DNA of 64,000 nucleotides from Domibacillus iocasae. Lineage in GTDB: Bacteria; Bacillota; Bacilli; Bacillales; Domibacillaceae. The notes beneath the pieces were generated by a model that made no database searches, had not been told where the DNA came from, and saw only the letters and a program-made list of their open reading frames with translations. The stretch is taken from NCBI RefSeq assembly GCF_001750285.1, contig NZ_MAMP01000020.1, positions 62,001-126,000 of the forward strand, read 5' to 3'. Below, one piece after another: positions 16,381 through 26,000 of this stretch. How positions within the stretch are numbered: the first letter of the stretch is position 1; every line of letters starts with the position of its first letter. The translations under genes were made by a program, and so were the position numbers.

Positions 16381-17370
16381 TTAATAAATCAATTCAACTA
16401 TTTCATCCAGCGTTACATTTCCAAAATAGTGCTGCATATTTAATGGCTGGAGCGCATGATGAATCGCTTCTTTTTCATGTTTTACACCGATCAGGGCTTC
16501 TTCCACTTCCTGCACATCGCCGGCCCCAAAAAAATCACCGAAAATACGCGCCCGTTCAATTTTACCTTTTTTCACATCCAGCCGCACATCAATAAGCCCG
16601 ATTGGAAATCGATGTGAGCGCTGAATATTAAATGCCGGTGACTTGCCGTAATTCCACTCCCAGTTTTTATAGTGTTGGGCTGAGATTTGCTGAATCGCCT
16701 GCCAATCTGCTTCTGTAAGGATATATTCTTCTATCCGTTCTTCACCAGCAAAAATGTTTTGCAGTACAAAATGTCTAAATTCTTCAATTGTCATTTTTTG
16801 ATCAATCAAATCCGAAATATTAGCGACGCGGCTTCGGATCGATTTAATGCCTTTTGATTCAATTTTGTCTTTGCGGACTTTCAGCGCAGAAACGACATCA
16901 TCCATATTTGTATTAAACAGAAGCGTCCCATGCGTAAACATCCGGCCTTTTGTGGCAAATTGCGCATTTCCCGAAATTTTAAAGCCATTGGCCGTCAAAT
17001 CGTTGCGTCCGCTTAACTCCGTATTTAACCCTAGTTTGTTCAGCGCCTCAACAACCGGTTCAGTGAATTTACGAAAATTATGAAAGCTGTCTCCGTCATC
17101 TTTTGTAATAAAGCTGAAGTTTAAATTGCCAAGATCATGATACACAGCCCCGCCACCTGACAATCTCCGAACAACATGAATGTTATTCTCTTCCACATAA
17201 TCAACATTGATTTCTTCAATCGTGTTTTGATTTTTGCCAATAATAATAGACGGCTCATTAATGTAGAAGAGCAAGTATGACGCTTCAATATCTAAATGCT
17301 TTACGGCATATTCTTCAATCGCTAAATTGATTCGCGGATCGGTTATTCCTTTGTTATCAATAAAACGCAT
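16381..17370 (-). CDS. lplJ: Lipoate-protein ligase LplJ
   Basis: A 329-residue ligase that activates free lipoate with ATP and transfers it to lipoyl domains (GcvH, E2 subunits). It is collinear with B. subtilis LplJ (331 aa): INEPSIIIGKNQNTIEEIN, the lipoyl-AMP motif VVRRLSGGGAVYHDLGNLNF, and KISGNAQFATKGRMFTHGTL with the catalytic lysine, followed by the small C-terminal lipoate-ligase domain. The ATG at 17370 follows GGAGGTG. It forms a single-gene unit whose 3' terminator has been split by the mobile element immediately downstream of its stop codon; the coding sequence itself is intact. Confidence 0.95.
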   Translation of the reverse strand: MRFIDNKGITDPRINLAIEEYAVKHLDIEASYLLFYINEPSIIIGKNQNTIEEINVDYVEENNIHVVRRLSGGGAVYHDLGNLNFSFITKDDGDSFHNFRKFTEPVVEALNKLGLNTELSGRNDLTANGFKISGNAQFATKGRMFTHGTLLFNTNMDDVVSALKVRKDKIESKGIKSIRSRVANISDLIDQKMTIEEFRHFVLQNIFAGEERIEEYILTEADWQAIQQISAQHYKNWEWNYGKSPAFNIQRSHRFPIGLIDVRLDVKKGKIERARIFGDFFGAGDVQEVEEALIGVKHEKEAIHHALQPLNMQHYFGNVTLDEIVELIY

Positions 17371-17430
17371 CTGGCACCTCCGAGTATTAATGGATCAAAT
17401 GTAGCACATTGAGATTCATTCTCAAAGAAA

Positions 17431-17454
17431 AAAGCACCCACTAACGGGTGCTTT
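17431..17454 (-). terminator. Terminator of the DUF1206 gene
   Basis: AAAGCACCC (17431-17439) pairs with GGGTGCTTT (17446-17454) around a 6-nt loop. On the minus strand the stem is followed by TTTCTTTG, and the stop codon lies within the stem. Confidence 0.75.
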
Positions 17455-18283
17455 ATCTTCTGCCAAAGTCCATCCTCTGATAGCGTCCGCGAATCACTTC
17501 GTATATGCCATATAAAATAAGACCCACCGCAACAAGACCAAGCAAAAACTGTCCAAATGGCTGAGAAGCAAGTTCGGCGAGTGCACCGCCAAGTCCTTTT
17601 GTTTCATTAGGATTAGCGGTTATGGCTGTCTGAATAAAGAAAAAACCGGTCATTACAAGCAAAATCCCCCGCGCGATCAGCCCTGCTTTACCCGCGTTCC
17701 GGGCTAGGCGGACTTCTTTATTATTCATTTCATACGTTTTAAAGTATTTCATGAATTTTTCTTTAAAACCACGGCACAACTCAATTAATCCATATATGAT
17801 AACGATCAGACCGATCAGACCAACAATCCATTGTCCAAATGGCTGAACAAGCAGTTTAGCGGAAATCGTTTTTTCCGAACCTCCACCTGTACCTGTAAGC
17901 ATCGCCAATTTAATAGCCGTCATCGCTAAACTTCCATAAATAACGGCACTAACTAAATAACCAATCCTCTTCACAATCCCTTTTGCATCTGAGCCATTAT
18001 GTTCAACATCTTTGATTGATTTTAACAGTTGCCATACAACATACCCGATTAATCCAATGCCGATCAGCCAAAGCAACAATTTACCGAACGGCTCATCCGC
18101 AACGCTTGACAGCGCTCCGCTTGTTCCTGTCGTTCCGCCGCCCATTCCGGCTGCTGCGAGTATTGCAAAAATGCCAACCAGCGCATAAACCACCCCTTTT
18201 GCCATCTGGCCAAATCGGCCGAACCGGCGAATCCACGGTTTTGCTTCGTGGGCTTTTGAAGCAATTTCATTTTTCACTGCCAT
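17453..18283 (-). CDS. DUF1206 integral membrane protein
   Basis: A 276-residue protein with six predicted membrane helices arranged as three tandem repeats of the DUF1206 unit; each repeat contains a variant of GxxARGxxYAxxG followed by PFGxxLLxxIxxGLIxYG (for example QPFGQWIVGLIGLIVIIYG and QPFGQFLLGLVAVGLILYG). The function of the family is unknown. The ATG at 18283 follows GGGGAGGG. It is monocistronic with its own terminator. Nothing in the neighbourhood suggests a partner. Confidence 0.8.
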   Translation of the reverse strand: MAVKNEIASKAHEAKPWIRRFGRFGQMAKGVVYALVGIFAILAAAGMGGGTTGTSGALSSVADEPFGKLLLWLIGIGLIGYVVWQLLKSIKDVEHNGSDAKGIVKRIGYLVSAVIYGSLAMTAIKLAMLTGTGGGSEKTISAKLLVQPFGQWIVGLIGLIVIIYGLIELCRGFKEKFMKYFKTYEMNNKEVRLARNAGKAGLIARGILLVMTGFFFIQTAITANPNETKGLGGALAELASQPFGQFLLGLVAVGLILYGIYEVIRGRYQRMDFGRR

Positions 18284-18546
18284 CTTATATCCCTCCCCGT
18301 ATTCCTCTTCTTTCTATTCTATTCCCGCTTTTCATTTTTGCTCAAACTGGTAAATTTTTTGTCCTACTTGTTTCTCGTGATAATAATAGGCACATGGTAA
18401 CTCTTCTAGGTGGATAAATGATTTCATATTGCTCATCGCGAAGTATGAATCAGCGTTGTTTGGTGCTGTTTCCTTTGATGTGGTAGTTTGGTTTCACCTT
18501 GGGAATACATATTCTTTACGACTAACAGCGTTTCTAGAAAATGAAA

Positions 18547-18596
18547 CCAGCGCGCTACGATTGGGTATCGAAGCGCGCTGGCTGCTTAGTTTTTTA
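18547..18596. terminator. GC-rich hairpin in the DUF1206-ycsG gap
   Basis: A perfect 10-bp stem CCAGCGCGCT (18547-18556) / AGCGCGCTGG (18572-18581), followed on the plus strand by TTTTTT. It lies next to the GGDEF gene remnant and may be that lost gene's terminator. The 18284-18756 gap otherwise shows only that remnant. Confidence 0.5.
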
Positions 18597-18715
18597 TGAC
18601 AGGTGACCAAATTGATCGTTTACCTTTTTAAATTTATCCAAATCTATCATTAAAAACGTATGAATTCCTTGATGAATCCAGTTTAATGACATAATCTGCT
18701 TCCAATAACCACTTC
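18594..18715 (-). pseudogene. Remnant of a GGDEF (diguanylate cyclase) gene
   Basis: On the minus strand an open stretch of about 38 codons ending at a stop at 18594-18596 encodes THTFLMIDLDKFKKVNDQFG-like sequence (the exact peptide there is HTFLMIDLDKFKKVNDQFGH). This is the characteristic metal- and substrate-binding strand-helix of GGDEF domains. Nothing upstream or downstream continues the domain, so it is a relic about 38 residues long. Confidence 0.55.
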
Positions 18716-18716
18716 A

Positions 18717-18752
18717 CAAAAAAGCAGGGCTTTCATATTGAAAACCCTGTTT
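18717..18752 (-). terminator. Terminator of the pyroglutamate operon
   Basis: On the minus strand CAGGGTTTTCA pairs with TGAAAGCCCTG (one G-T pair) and is followed by TTTTTT, directly after the ycsG stop. Confidence 0.75.
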
Positions 18753-18756
18753 CTTA

Positions 18757-19968
18757 TTAAAATAACGCTGGCAATTGATTGATTAATGTGTAGGCGCCCA
18801 TAAAAGCCATTAATATCACAACAATAATCCCCGCGATTGTCATCCAGATTGGATGACGGTAATCACCAACGATTGATTTTTTATAAGCCGCAATCAGCAT
18901 AACGCTAAGCGCAACCGGCAGAATCAGACCGTTTAATGCCCCGGCTAAAATAAGCATTTTCACCGGCTTTCCAATAGTTGTAAAAATACCAGTCGATAGC
19001 AAAATGAACCCGACAATAATAGCCTTATCATATTTTGCAATCATTGGATGGAACGTGCGGATAAATGAAACAGATGTGTAAGCTGCTCCGACAACAGACG
19101 TAATTGCCGCAGCCCACATGACCACACCAAACAAGCGGTATCCGATGTTTCCTGCAGCCTGCTGGAACACAGAAGCCGGTGGGTTTTCCGGGTCAATCGG
19201 CAAGCCCTGCGCCACAACACCGAGTGCAGCGAGGAATAGGAAAATACGCATGATCGAAGCAATCCCAATAGCAGACACAGAGCTTTTTGTTACTTGTGGA
19301 ACTGCATCGACTCCTTTTATTCCCGCATCTAAAAGACGATGTCCTCCGGCGAATGTAATATAGCCGCCAACGGTACCGCCGACAAGAGTGACGATGGCAA
19401 GCATATCAATCGTATCCGGGGCAAATGTTTTAATAACCGCTTCCCCTACCGGCGGGCTTGCTTTAAATACCACAAAAAGGGTAAGGGCAATCATGACAAA
19501 TCCCATTATCTGTGTAAACTTATCCATCAGTAAACCCGCTTCTTTTACAAGAAAGATCGCAATGGCAATCACAGCACTGATAATGGCGCCCGTCACCGGA
19601 TCTATACCGAAAATCACGTTGGCGCCAAGGCCCGCTCCGCCGATATTGCCGATATTAAAGGCAATTCCGCCAAGAACAATAAGTGCGGCAAGTACATAGC
19701 CCAAACCCGGGAATACAAGATTCGCAATATCCTGTGCCCGTTTCTCCGCTACAACAAGGATTCGCCAGATGTTTGTCTGAGCGCCAATATCAAGTAAGAT
19801 CGAAACTAAAATAACAAAACCGAAACTGGCGGCCAGCTGTTCGGTGAAGACTGTTGTCTGCGTTAAAAATCCCGGTCCAATGGCGGAAGTCGCCATTAAA
19901 AAGGCAGCGCCTAAAAGAATACTCCAATTTGATTTTTCTTGCTGTTGAAGCTGTTGTTGTTTTGACAT
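18757..19968 (-). CDS. ycsG: NRAMP-like transporter YcsG
   Basis: A 403-residue membrane protein with about eleven helices, of the divergent NRAMP branch that travels with pyroglutamate genes. The first helix reads TSAIGPGFLTQTTVFTEQ, so the DPGN and MPH metal-binding motifs of true Mn/Fe NRAMPs are replaced; a non-metal substrate, plausibly 5-oxoproline or a related acid, is an inference from context. The ATG at 19968 follows GGAGGAATAG, which lies in the end of pxpA. It is the last gene of the operon, followed by a terminator. B. subtilis has the same ycsF-ycsG adjacency. Confidence 0.85.
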   Translation of the reverse strand: MSKQQQLQQQEKSNWSILLGAAFLMATSAIGPGFLTQTTVFTEQLAASFGFVILVSILLDIGAQTNIWRILVVAEKRAQDIANLVFPGLGYVLAALIVLGGIAFNIGNIGGAGLGANVIFGIDPVTGAIISAVIAIAIFLVKEAGLLMDKFTQIMGFVMIALTLFVVFKASPPVGEAVIKTFAPDTIDMLAIVTLVGGTVGGYITFAGGHRLLDAGIKGVDAVPQVTKSSVSAIGIASIMRIFLFLAALGVVAQGLPIDPENPPASVFQQAAGNIGYRLFGVVMWAAAITSVVGAAYTSVSFIRTFHPMIAKYDKAIIVGFILLSTGIFTTIGKPVKMLILAGALNGLILPVALSVMLIAAYKKSIVGDYRHPIWMTIAGIIVVILMAFMGAYTLINQLPALF

Positions 19969-19970
19969 TT

Positions 19971-20735
19971 CTATTCCTCCATTGCAATTGATCTCACATC
20001 AATCGCTTCTTCCTTCAACTTTGTCTGAATCAGGCGGGCAAAAGACAGCGCATGAGGTCCGTCACCGTGAATACAGACCGTGTCAGCTTGTATGTCGATA
20101 TCTGTTCCATCTGTTGCCCGTACTTTCTTTTCTTTTGCCATGCGGACAACCTGTGCGGCTGCTTCTTCCGTGCTTTCAATCAATGCATTTGACAAACGGC
20201 GCGGCGTCAGCATTCCTTCCCGTGTGTATGTACGGTCCGCAAAAACTTCATTTGCTGTTTTCAGCCCTGCTTTTTGGCCGGCTTCAATCAATTTGCTTCC
20301 AGCCAAACCGTACAAAATGAGGGACATATCCACGTCTTTAACGGCTGCCGCGATGGCAGAAGCCGTCTCCTCATTTGAAGCTGCCATATTATAAAGTGCA
20401 CCATGCGGCTTCACATGATGCAGGGCAGTTCCTTCTATTTTAACGAACGCCTGAAGAGCACCAATTTGATAAACAACGAGTGAGTACACTTCTTCCGGTG
20501 AAAGCGCCATATTCCGGCGTCCAAAACCGACTAAGTCTTGAAAGCCTGGATGAGCCCCCATTTTCACACCATGCTCCATCGCTAAATGGACCGTTCTTTT
20601 CATGACATCCGGATCGCCCGCATGAAATCCACAGGCAATATTCGCCGATGTAATGTATGGCATGATTTCATGATCATGGCCAATTCTGTATGCGCCAAAG
20701 CTTTCTCCCATATCGCAGTTAATATCAATCTTCAC
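19971..20735 (-). CDS. pxpA: 5-oxoprolinase subunit A (LamB/YcsF family)
   Basis: A 254-residue LamB/YcsF-family protein, subunit A of the ATP-dependent PxpABC 5-oxoprolinase that opens 5-oxoproline to glutamate. Motifs are [17 protein letters not shown] at the N-terminus, [38 protein letters not shown] and [11 protein letters not shown]. The start is GTG at 20735, 6 nt after TGGAGGTG; the TTG at 20750 is part of that ribosome binding site. In this operon pxpA is separated from pxpB/pxpC by accB-, accC-like, ycsI and kipR genes. Confidence 0.92.
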   Translation of the reverse strand: MKIDINCDMGESFGAYRIGHDHEIMPYITSANIACGFHAGDPDVMKRTVHLAMEHGVKMGAHPGFQDLVGFGRRNMALSPEEVYSLVVYQIGALQAFVKIEGTALHHVKPHGALYNMAASNEETASAIAAAVKDVDMSLILYGLAGSKLIEAGQKAGLKTANEVFADRTYTREGMLTPRRLSNALIESTEEAAAQVVRMAKEKKVRATDGTDIDIQADTVCIHGDGPHALSFARLIQTKLKEEAIDVRSIAMEE

Positions 20736-20752
20736 AAGCTGCACCTCCAAAA

Positions 20753-21505
20753 TCAGCGATCACCTGCTCCCAGTTCAACGGAAATCTGACGTGATGCTTC
20801 TATTAATTTTTCAATCATTTCTTTTGCGCGTGCTTCATCCCGAAAGCGGACTTCAGGGCCTACCAGGCTGATCCCCGCTATCACATCCCCTTTATGATTA
20901 AAAATGGGGGCAGCAAGGGCGGAGGAATGATCCTCTAATTCAGAATGGCTGATCGACCAGCCATTCTTCCGTGTTTTTTGGATGAGCTGTCGCAGTTCTT
21001 CTTTATTTTCCGGTGTTCCCTTTGCGTACCGTATCATCTGAAATGATTCAATTAACTGCTCCTGTTCGTCCTGCTCCATAAAAGACAGCAGTATACGCGG
21101 ACATGCCCCTCCATATAAAGGGGCACGGCGGCCGATTTGTGTGTAAACGCGGACACGTTCCTGCGTATCAACCTTCTCAATGTAAACTGCTTCATCTCCG
21201 TCTCGGATCACAAGATTGACAGCTTCTCCTGTTTCTTTCCGGAGTCTTTTCATATAAGGCAATGCGACCGACCTGATGTCCAGCCGGTCCGCGACAAGAT
21301 TGCCAAGCGCCAGGAAAATAAGCCCCAAACGATAAGCACCTTCCTGGTCTTTCTCCAGAAAGCCGAGTTCAAGCAGTGATTCCGCCATTCGATAAGCTGA
21401 CGTTTTCGGCAGTCCTGTTTTTTCTATCATTTGCAGCAATGTTAATTTTTCTTCCTTAAAAAACAATTTAATGATTTCCATTGATTTAAGGACAGTTTTA
21501 TTCAT
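20753..21505 (-). CDS. kipR: IclR-family regulator KipR
   Basis: A 250-residue IclR-type regulator: an N-terminal winged HTH ([20 protein letters not shown], about residues 18-40) and a C-terminal effector-binding domain ([20 protein letters not shown] and [11 protein letters not shown]). KipR in B. subtilis represses the ycsF-kip operon. Here it is embedded between ycsI and pxpA. Palindromes of the form TTCC-N7-GGAA lie just upstream of kipR (21523-21539) and upstream of pxpB (26001-26017) and are likely operators. The effector is unknown; 5-oxoproline is a reasonable guess from context. Confidence 0.88.
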   Translation of the reverse strand: MNKTVLKSMEIIKLFFKEEKLTLLQMIEKTGLPKTSAYRMAESLLELGFLEKDQEGAYRLGLIFLALGNLVADRLDIRSVALPYMKRLRKETGEAVNLVIRDGDEAVYIEKVDTQERVRVYTQIGRRAPLYGGACPRILLSFMEQDEQEQLIESFQMIRYAKGTPENKEELRQLIQKTRKNGWSISHSELEDHSSALAAPIFNHKGDVIAGISLVGPEVRFRDEARAKEMIEKLIEASRQISVELGAGDR

Positions 21506-21522
21506 CTTTCTGCCTTCTCCCT

Positions 21523-21556
21523 ATTCCGATAAATGGAATGATTTGTCCATTTATCG
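21523..21556 (-). promoter_or_regulatory. Candidate KipR operator upstream of kipR
   Basis: ATTCC-N7-GGAAT at 21523-21539 matches the site upstream of pxpB. It overlaps a second perfect inverted repeat, CGATAAATGGA (21527-21537) with its complement at 21546-21556. It is 18 bp from the kipR start, well placed for autoregulation. Confidence 0.5.
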
Positions 21557-21601
21557 TTTTGCTCCATTATATATGAAACAGCGAAAAGGAAAACTACCAT
21601 T

Positions 21602-22381
21602 TTATAAAACAGAATACTGGCTGTCTTTTTGATCGGTAATAAACATATGGCCAGGCGCATGTGTAATCATTAATGCCGGCTTGCTTGACATTGCAATGGA
21701 TTGTGGTGTCACACCGCAAGCCCAGAAAACAGGAGTTTCTCCTTCTTTTATCGTCACAGCATCGCCAAAATCCGGCTGGTCAATCTGTTCAATTCCGATT
21801 TGCTCCGGCATACCGATGTGTACCGGTGAACCGTGCACCGCCGGGAAGCGGGAAGTTACTTCGACCGCGCGTATTACATCTTTCGATTGAAACGGCCGCA
21901 TGCTGACCACGAGATTCCCATGAAACGCGCCAGCTGGTTCACACGGCTTGTTCGTGATATACATCGGTACATTTCGCTGTTCCTCGATGTGGCGAATGGA
22001 AAGGCCATTTTCAAGCAAAGCATGTTCAAATGTAAAGCTGCATCCGATTAAAAAGGAAACCAAATCTTCCTGCCAGTAGGATTCGAGACTGGTTACTTCT
22101 TCAACAAGCTCCCCATGACGGTAAATCCGGTATTTTGGTGTGTCATACCGCAAATCAGCTGTTGGTGCAGTCAATCGTGGAATCGGCGAACCCGCATCCG
22201 TTACTTCAAGAAGCGGACACGCTTTTGGGTTTCGCTGACAAAACAGCAAAAAGTCATATGCCTGTTCTTTCGGCAAAATCACAAGATTAGCTTGTGTATA
22301 TCCAGGGGCCAGACCCGCTGTTGGCGTCGTCCATTTGTTTTCTCGAATCTGCTTGCGAATCCATTCCAAAGATGTTTTCAT
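21602..22381 (-). CDS. ycsI: DUF1445 / YcsI family putative hydro-lyase
   Basis: A 259-residue member of the YcsI/DUF1445 (D-glutamate cyclase-like) family. Recognisable segments are [57 protein letters not shown] and [13 protein letters not shown] near the C-terminus. Mammalian relatives convert D-glutamate to 5-oxo-D-proline, which would fit a 5-oxoproline operon. It starts 2 bp after the accC-like stop and is followed by kipR. The reaction in bacteria has not, to my knowledge, been settled. Confidence 0.85.
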   Translation of the reverse strand: MKTSLEWIRKQIRENKWTTPTAGLAPGYTQANLVILPKEQAYDFLLFCQRNPKACPLLEVTDAGSPIPRLTAPTADLRYDTPKYRIYRHGELVEEVTSLESYWQEDLVSFLIGCSFTFEHALLENGLSIRHIEEQRNVPMYITNKPCEPAGAFHGNLVVSMRPFQSKDVIRAVEVTSRFPAVHGSPVHIGMPEQIGIEQIDQPDFGDAVTIKEGETPVFWACGVTPQSIAMSSKPALMITHAPGHMFITDQKDSQYSVL

Positions 22382-22383
22382 TT

Positions 22384-23748
22384 TTATGCCTCCCTTTGCT
22401 CTTTTGAAAAAAGATTAACCTCTTCTAAAAAACGTGTAGTGAACGTTCCTTTTTGGAACAGTTCCTGCTCAAGCAATCGTAAATGAAAGGGAATCGTCGT
22501 TTCGATTCCTGTGATGACCATTTCATTTAATGACCGTTTCATTTTTTGTATCGCTTCTTCCCTTGTTTCTGCCCAAACTATGACTTTTGCAGTCATTGAA
22601 TCATAAAAAGGAGGAATCGTATACCCGGCGTAAACCGCACTATCCACCCTGACCCCAAAACCGCCTGGCGGAAGATACTCTATTACGCGCCCCGGAGACG
22701 GCCGGAAGTCATGTTCAGGGCTTTCCGCATTAATCCGGCATTCGATGGCCCAGCCCGAAATGGTGATATCTTCTTGCTTATACGAAAGCGGCCGGCCGGC
22801 TGCGACCTTGATTTGCTCTTTAATAATATCCACTGATGTAACAAGTTCTGTCACAGGATGTTCGACTTGAACACGGGTGTTCATTTCCATAAAGTAAAAT
22901 TGGCCGTGTTTATCTAGCAAAAACTCAATGGTTCCCGCACCGTGATACTGAACGGCTTTGGCTGCTTTCACTGCCGCTTCACCCATTTGGCGGCGGAGTT
23001 GTTCACTTAACGCCGGAGAAGGGGCTTCTTCCACCAGTTTTTGATGCCTTCTTTGAATGGAACAGTCTCGTTCGCCAAGATGAATCACATGTCCGAAGCG
23101 GTCCGCTAACACTTGGATTTCAATGTGGCGTGGTTCCTCGATATATTTTTCAAGGTAAACAGCCGCATTTCCAAAGGCTTTCTCCGCTTCAGACTGTGCC
23201 TGATGAATCGCTTGCTGCAAGTCCTGTTCTGTTGCCGCGAGGCGCATCCCTTTTCCGCCGCCTCCCGCTGTCGCTTTAACAATAACCGGATAGCCAATTT
23301 CTTTTGCCACTTTCAAAGCATCATCTTGATTTTCGATGATGCCTTCGGTACCAGGCACTGTTGGCACCCCTGCTTCTTTCATCGTTGAACGCGCTACCGC
23401 TTTTTCCCCCATCTTGCGGATCGCTTCCGGCTCCGGTCCGATGAACACAACATTGCATGCACGGCACATCTCTGCAAAATCTGCATTTTCAGCTAAAAAT
23501 CCATATCCCGGATGAATCGCGTCTGCCTGCGTCACATCCGCGGCACTCATAATGTTATGCATATTCAAATAACTGTCTTTAGCAGGTGTTTTCCCGATAC
23601 AAAGCGCCTCGTCCGCAAGCTTTACATGCAGTGATTCACGGTCCGCTTCTGAATAGACCGCAACCGTTTCGATGCCCATTTCTTTACAAGCGCGAATAAT
23701 ACGTACCGCAATTTCTCCTCTGTTTGCAATCAATACTTTTTTAAACAT
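22384..23748 (-). CDS. Biotin carboxylase (AccC-like) of the pyroglutamate operon
   Basis: A 454-residue ATP-grasp biotin carboxylase that uses ATP and bicarbonate to carboxylate biotin on a carrier. Motifs are [35 protein letters not shown], the glycine-rich loop [31 protein letters not shown], and [13 protein letters not shown]. It follows the carrier gene by 13 bp and precedes ycsI by 2 bp. Its position between pxpC and ycsI, far from any accA/accD, suggests a carboxylase dedicated to this operon rather than to fatty-acid synthesis. The start ATG 23748 follows AGGAGC. Confidence 0.9.
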   Translation of the reverse strand: MFKKVLIANRGEIAVRIIRACKEMGIETVAVYSEADRESLHVKLADEALCIGKTPAKDSYLNMHNIMSAADVTQADAIHPGYGFLAENADFAEMCRACNVVFIGPEPEAIRKMGEKAVARSTMKEAGVPTVPGTEGIIENQDDALKVAKEIGYPVIVKATAGGGGKGMRLAATEQDLQQAIHQAQSEAEKAFGNAAVYLEKYIEEPRHIEIQVLADRFGHVIHLGERDCSIQRRHQKLVEEAPSPALSEQLRRQMGEAAVKAAKAVQYHGAGTIEFLLDKHGQFYFMEMNTRVQVEHPVTELVTSVDIIKEQIKVAAGRPLSYKQEDITISGWAIECRINAESPEHDFRPSPGRVIEYLPPGGFGVRVDSAVYAGYTIPPFYDSMTAKVIVWAETREEAIQKMKRSLNEMVITGIETTIPFHLRLLEQELFQKGTFTTRFLEEVNLFSKEQREA

Positions 23749-23761
23749 GTGAATGCTCCTT

Positions 23762-24223
23762 TTACGATCGCTTCTTCAGCTTAAAAAGCGGCTGTCCGTA
23801 CTCTACAACCTCTCCATCCTTCACCAGCACTTCCACAATTTCTCCATCCACATCGGCTTGAACTTCGTTAAACAGCTTCATAGCTTCTACAATGCAGACA
23901 ACTTGTCCTTTTTCAACAGCATCCCCAGCTTGAACAAACGGGTCTTCATCTTCGTTTGCACGAGCGTAAAAGGTGCCCACCATCGGAGAATTAATGACTT
24001 CATCTTTTGAGATGACCTCATCCTTTGATGTTTCATTGGTTTGTTCATGTAATGTTGGCTGATTAGGCATTGACACATCGAACTCTTGCTTTTGATCTTT
24101 CTCTTGAAGGACAGGCTGTTTCTCAAGCTTCATTTTCATTCCTTCATATTCAAAAGTGAAAACATTAACACTGGATCGATCAATAATGTTCACCATTTCT
24201 TGAAAGTCACTCATTTTAATCAT
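23762..24223 (-). CDS. Biotin carboxyl carrier protein (AccB-like) of the pyroglutamate operon
   Basis: A 153-residue biotin carrier. A helical N-terminal part ([24 protein letters not shown]) and a charged linker (about 40-75) lead to the C-terminal biotinyl domain with the biotin attachment motif [10 protein letters not shown]. The start is ATG 24223, preceded by AAGGAGAC; the longer frame to 24250 adds only residues before that site. Organisation (linker, thumb-less domain) is like AccB. Located between pxpC and the accC-like gene, it probably serves the neighbouring biotin carboxylase. Confidence 0.9.
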   Translation of the reverse strand: MIKMSDFQEMVNIIDRSSVNVFTFEYEGMKMKLEKQPVLQEKDQKQEFDVSMPNQPTLHEQTNETSKDEVISKDEVINSPMVGTFYARANEDEDPFVQAGDAVEKGQVVCIVEAMKLFNEVQADVDGEIVEVLVKDGEVVEYGQPLFKLKKRS

Positions 24224-24242
24224 GTTCTGTCTCCTTATGCAT

Positions 24243-25247
24243 TCATTCAACTGACCTTTCTTTTAACAAAAGAGCAGTGCGAATTTGTTTTATTTCCTTT
24301 TCACGCTCCATGTAAAGCTGTTCAGCTTCATGAAGCGATATTTCTTTAAAGCGCACGCGATCGCCCGGCTTCATCTGAGCGATTATCGGCAAATCGGCTG
24401 CTGCAATTTGTCCGATTCTCGGGTAACCGCCCGTTGTCTGCCGGTCTGCAAGCAGCACAATCGGATTCCCATCGCTCGGTACTTGAATCGTTCCATTGGC
24501 TACTGCTTCAGATAATAATTCAAATGACTGTTTTAATTGAAGAGATGGACCTGAAAGCCGGTATCCCATCCGGTCAGATTGCGGTGTAATTTGAAACTCC
24601 TGTTCAAAAAACTGCTTTTGAGCCAATTCAGAAAATTCTTCAAATTCCGCTCCCTTTACTACACGGACAACTTTCCCGTTTAAATAACGCTCAAAAGGTA
24701 CATACCAGTCAGCCGCCGCAAATGAATCATTTTTCAGCTTCTTTTGGAGTACTTTTTTTACTTTCAAAGAAAAGGCGTTTTCCTCTGCCAGCGGAATCAC
24801 GTCGCCTTCCTTAAGGGCACGCCCTTTGAAGCCGCCAATTTCTCCACGTACATACGTACTTTTGCTGTTCATCACACTTGGAATCGAAAAGCCGCCTGCC
24901 ACAGCGACATAGGCACGGCATCCGGATTGACAGCCGGCAAAAGAAAGAACGGTATCTTTTTTAACAAAAACGGGCCGCCATAAAGGAACCGGGCTTCCGT
25001 CGATGACCGGATTTAAATTTCCTCCTGTGATGGAAATCAATGTATCTTCTTTAAATTGAAGAGATGTACCCATCATCGTCACTTCAATTGCTGCTTCTCC
25101 CTCTTCATTTCCAACTAATACATTGCCGAGGCGAAATGAAAACGAATCCATTGCGCCGCCAACAACGACTCCGTACTGTTGAAATCCATATCGCCCTAAA
25201 TCTTGAATCGTTGCCAAGAGCCCCGGGCGGATGATATGTACACTCAT
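24243..25247 (-). CDS. pxpC: 5-oxoprolinase subunit C (KipA family)
   Basis: A 334-residue KipA/AHS2 protein, subunit C of PxpABC 5-oxoprolinase. Signature segments are VHIIRPGLLATIQDLGRYGFQ at the N-terminus, GGAMDSFSFRLGNVLVGN, FKGRALKEGDVI and PSDGNPIVLLADRQTTGGYP near the C-terminus. The fold is the same as half of the carboxyltransferase domain of urea carboxylase. The start codon overlaps the pxpB stop by 4 nt (ATGA-type coupling). In B. subtilis KipA counteracts the KinA inhibitor KipI, a side role of the same proteins. Confidence 0.92.
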   Translation of the reverse strand: MSVHIIRPGLLATIQDLGRYGFQQYGVVVGGAMDSFSFRLGNVLVGNEEGEAAIEVTMMGTSLQFKEDTLISITGGNLNPVIDGSPVPLWRPVFVKKDTVLSFAGCQSGCRAYVAVAGGFSIPSVMNSKSTYVRGEIGGFKGRALKEGDVIPLAEENAFSLKVKKVLQKKLKNDSFAAADWYVPFERYLNGKVVRVVKGAEFEEFSELAQKQFFEQEFQITPQSDRMGYRLSGPSLQLKQSFELLSEAVANGTIQVPSDGNPIVLLADRQTTGGYPRIGQIAAADLPIIAQMKPGDRVRFKEISLHEAEQLYMEREKEIKQIRTALLLKERSVE

Positions 25248-25978
25248 TGCAATCTCTCCTGATACTGTTCATATTCTTCCTTTGTAATTGGCACAAATTT
25301 CACGAGGTCACCCGCCGACAGCACGCTTGGCTGATCACGATCCGGACGAAAAAGAGCCATCGGTGTCCGCCCGATCAGCTGCCATCCACCTGGTGTAGAA
25401 ATCGGGTATACGCCTGTTTGGCTGCCTGCTATTCCAACACTTCCGGCCGGAATAGACGTGCGCGGGGACGAACGGCGCGGAGCATTTATTTTTTCTGAAA
25501 GGCCGCCAAGGTAAGGAAATCCCGGTGCAAACCCAATCATATAAACGGGATACTCAGCAGATGCATGCAAATGAATCACTTCATCGGTCGAAAGATGATT
25601 GTGTCCTGCCACAAAATCGAGATCCGGTCCAAAATCACCGCCATAGCAGACAGGAATATCCACAATACGTGGAGTGCTTTCTTCTTCTTCCACAAGTGTC
25701 TCCAACATCCGTTCAAGAATGACCTGGACAATTTGAAAAGAAGATTTCTCTATTTCGCCATATACCTGCTTCACAATAAATGGGTCAAAAAAAATCGTTA
25801 CACTGGCAAAAGCAGGTGTAAATTCAATAAAGCCGGAGAATGATTCACGCTGAAGTTTTGTTGCTAGCGCTTTTACTTTTTTATTAATGAACGAATTGAT
25901 TTCTGTTCCAAATTGAACGGTTATTGCCGCCTCGCCTAACGGTTTCATTTGGATTTCTTCTGAATTTTTTTTCATCAT
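25244..25978 (-). CDS. pxpB: 5-oxoprolinase subunit B (KipI family)
   Basis: A KipI/AHS1 family protein of about 244 residues: subunit B of 5-oxoprolinase and, in B. subtilis, inhibitor of the sporulation kinase KinA. Motifs are PLGEAAITVQFG, HLSTDEVIHLHASAEYPVYM, IGFAPGFPYLGGL, PRRSSPRTSIPAGSVGIAG and TGVYPISTPGGWQLIGRTP. The start is uncertain: ATG 25978 or 25975 follows GGTGAG by about 10 nt, while a GTG at 25993 is too close to AAGGG. It is the first gene of the eight-gene operon, downstream of palindromes that resemble the kipR upstream site. Confidence 0.9.
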   Translation of the reverse strand: MMKKNSEEIQMKPLGEAAITVQFGTEINSFINKKVKALATKLQRESFSGFIEFTPAFASVTIFFDPFIVKQVYGEIEKSSFQIVQVILERMLETLVEEEESTPRIVDIPVCYGGDFGPDLDFVAGHNHLSTDEVIHLHASAEYPVYMIGFAPGFPYLGGLSEKINAPRRSSPRTSIPAGSVGIAGSQTGVYPISTPGGWQLIGRTPMALFRPDRDQPSVLSAGDLVKFVPITKEEYEQYQERLQ

Positions 25979-26000
25979 TTGAATCTTTCTCACCGCCCTT

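Noticed and set aside
16284-16595. A 103-codon plus-strand frame across the right end of the transposon
   Set aside because: It runs antisense into lplJ and across the element boundary, with no ribosome binding site or protein-like pattern.
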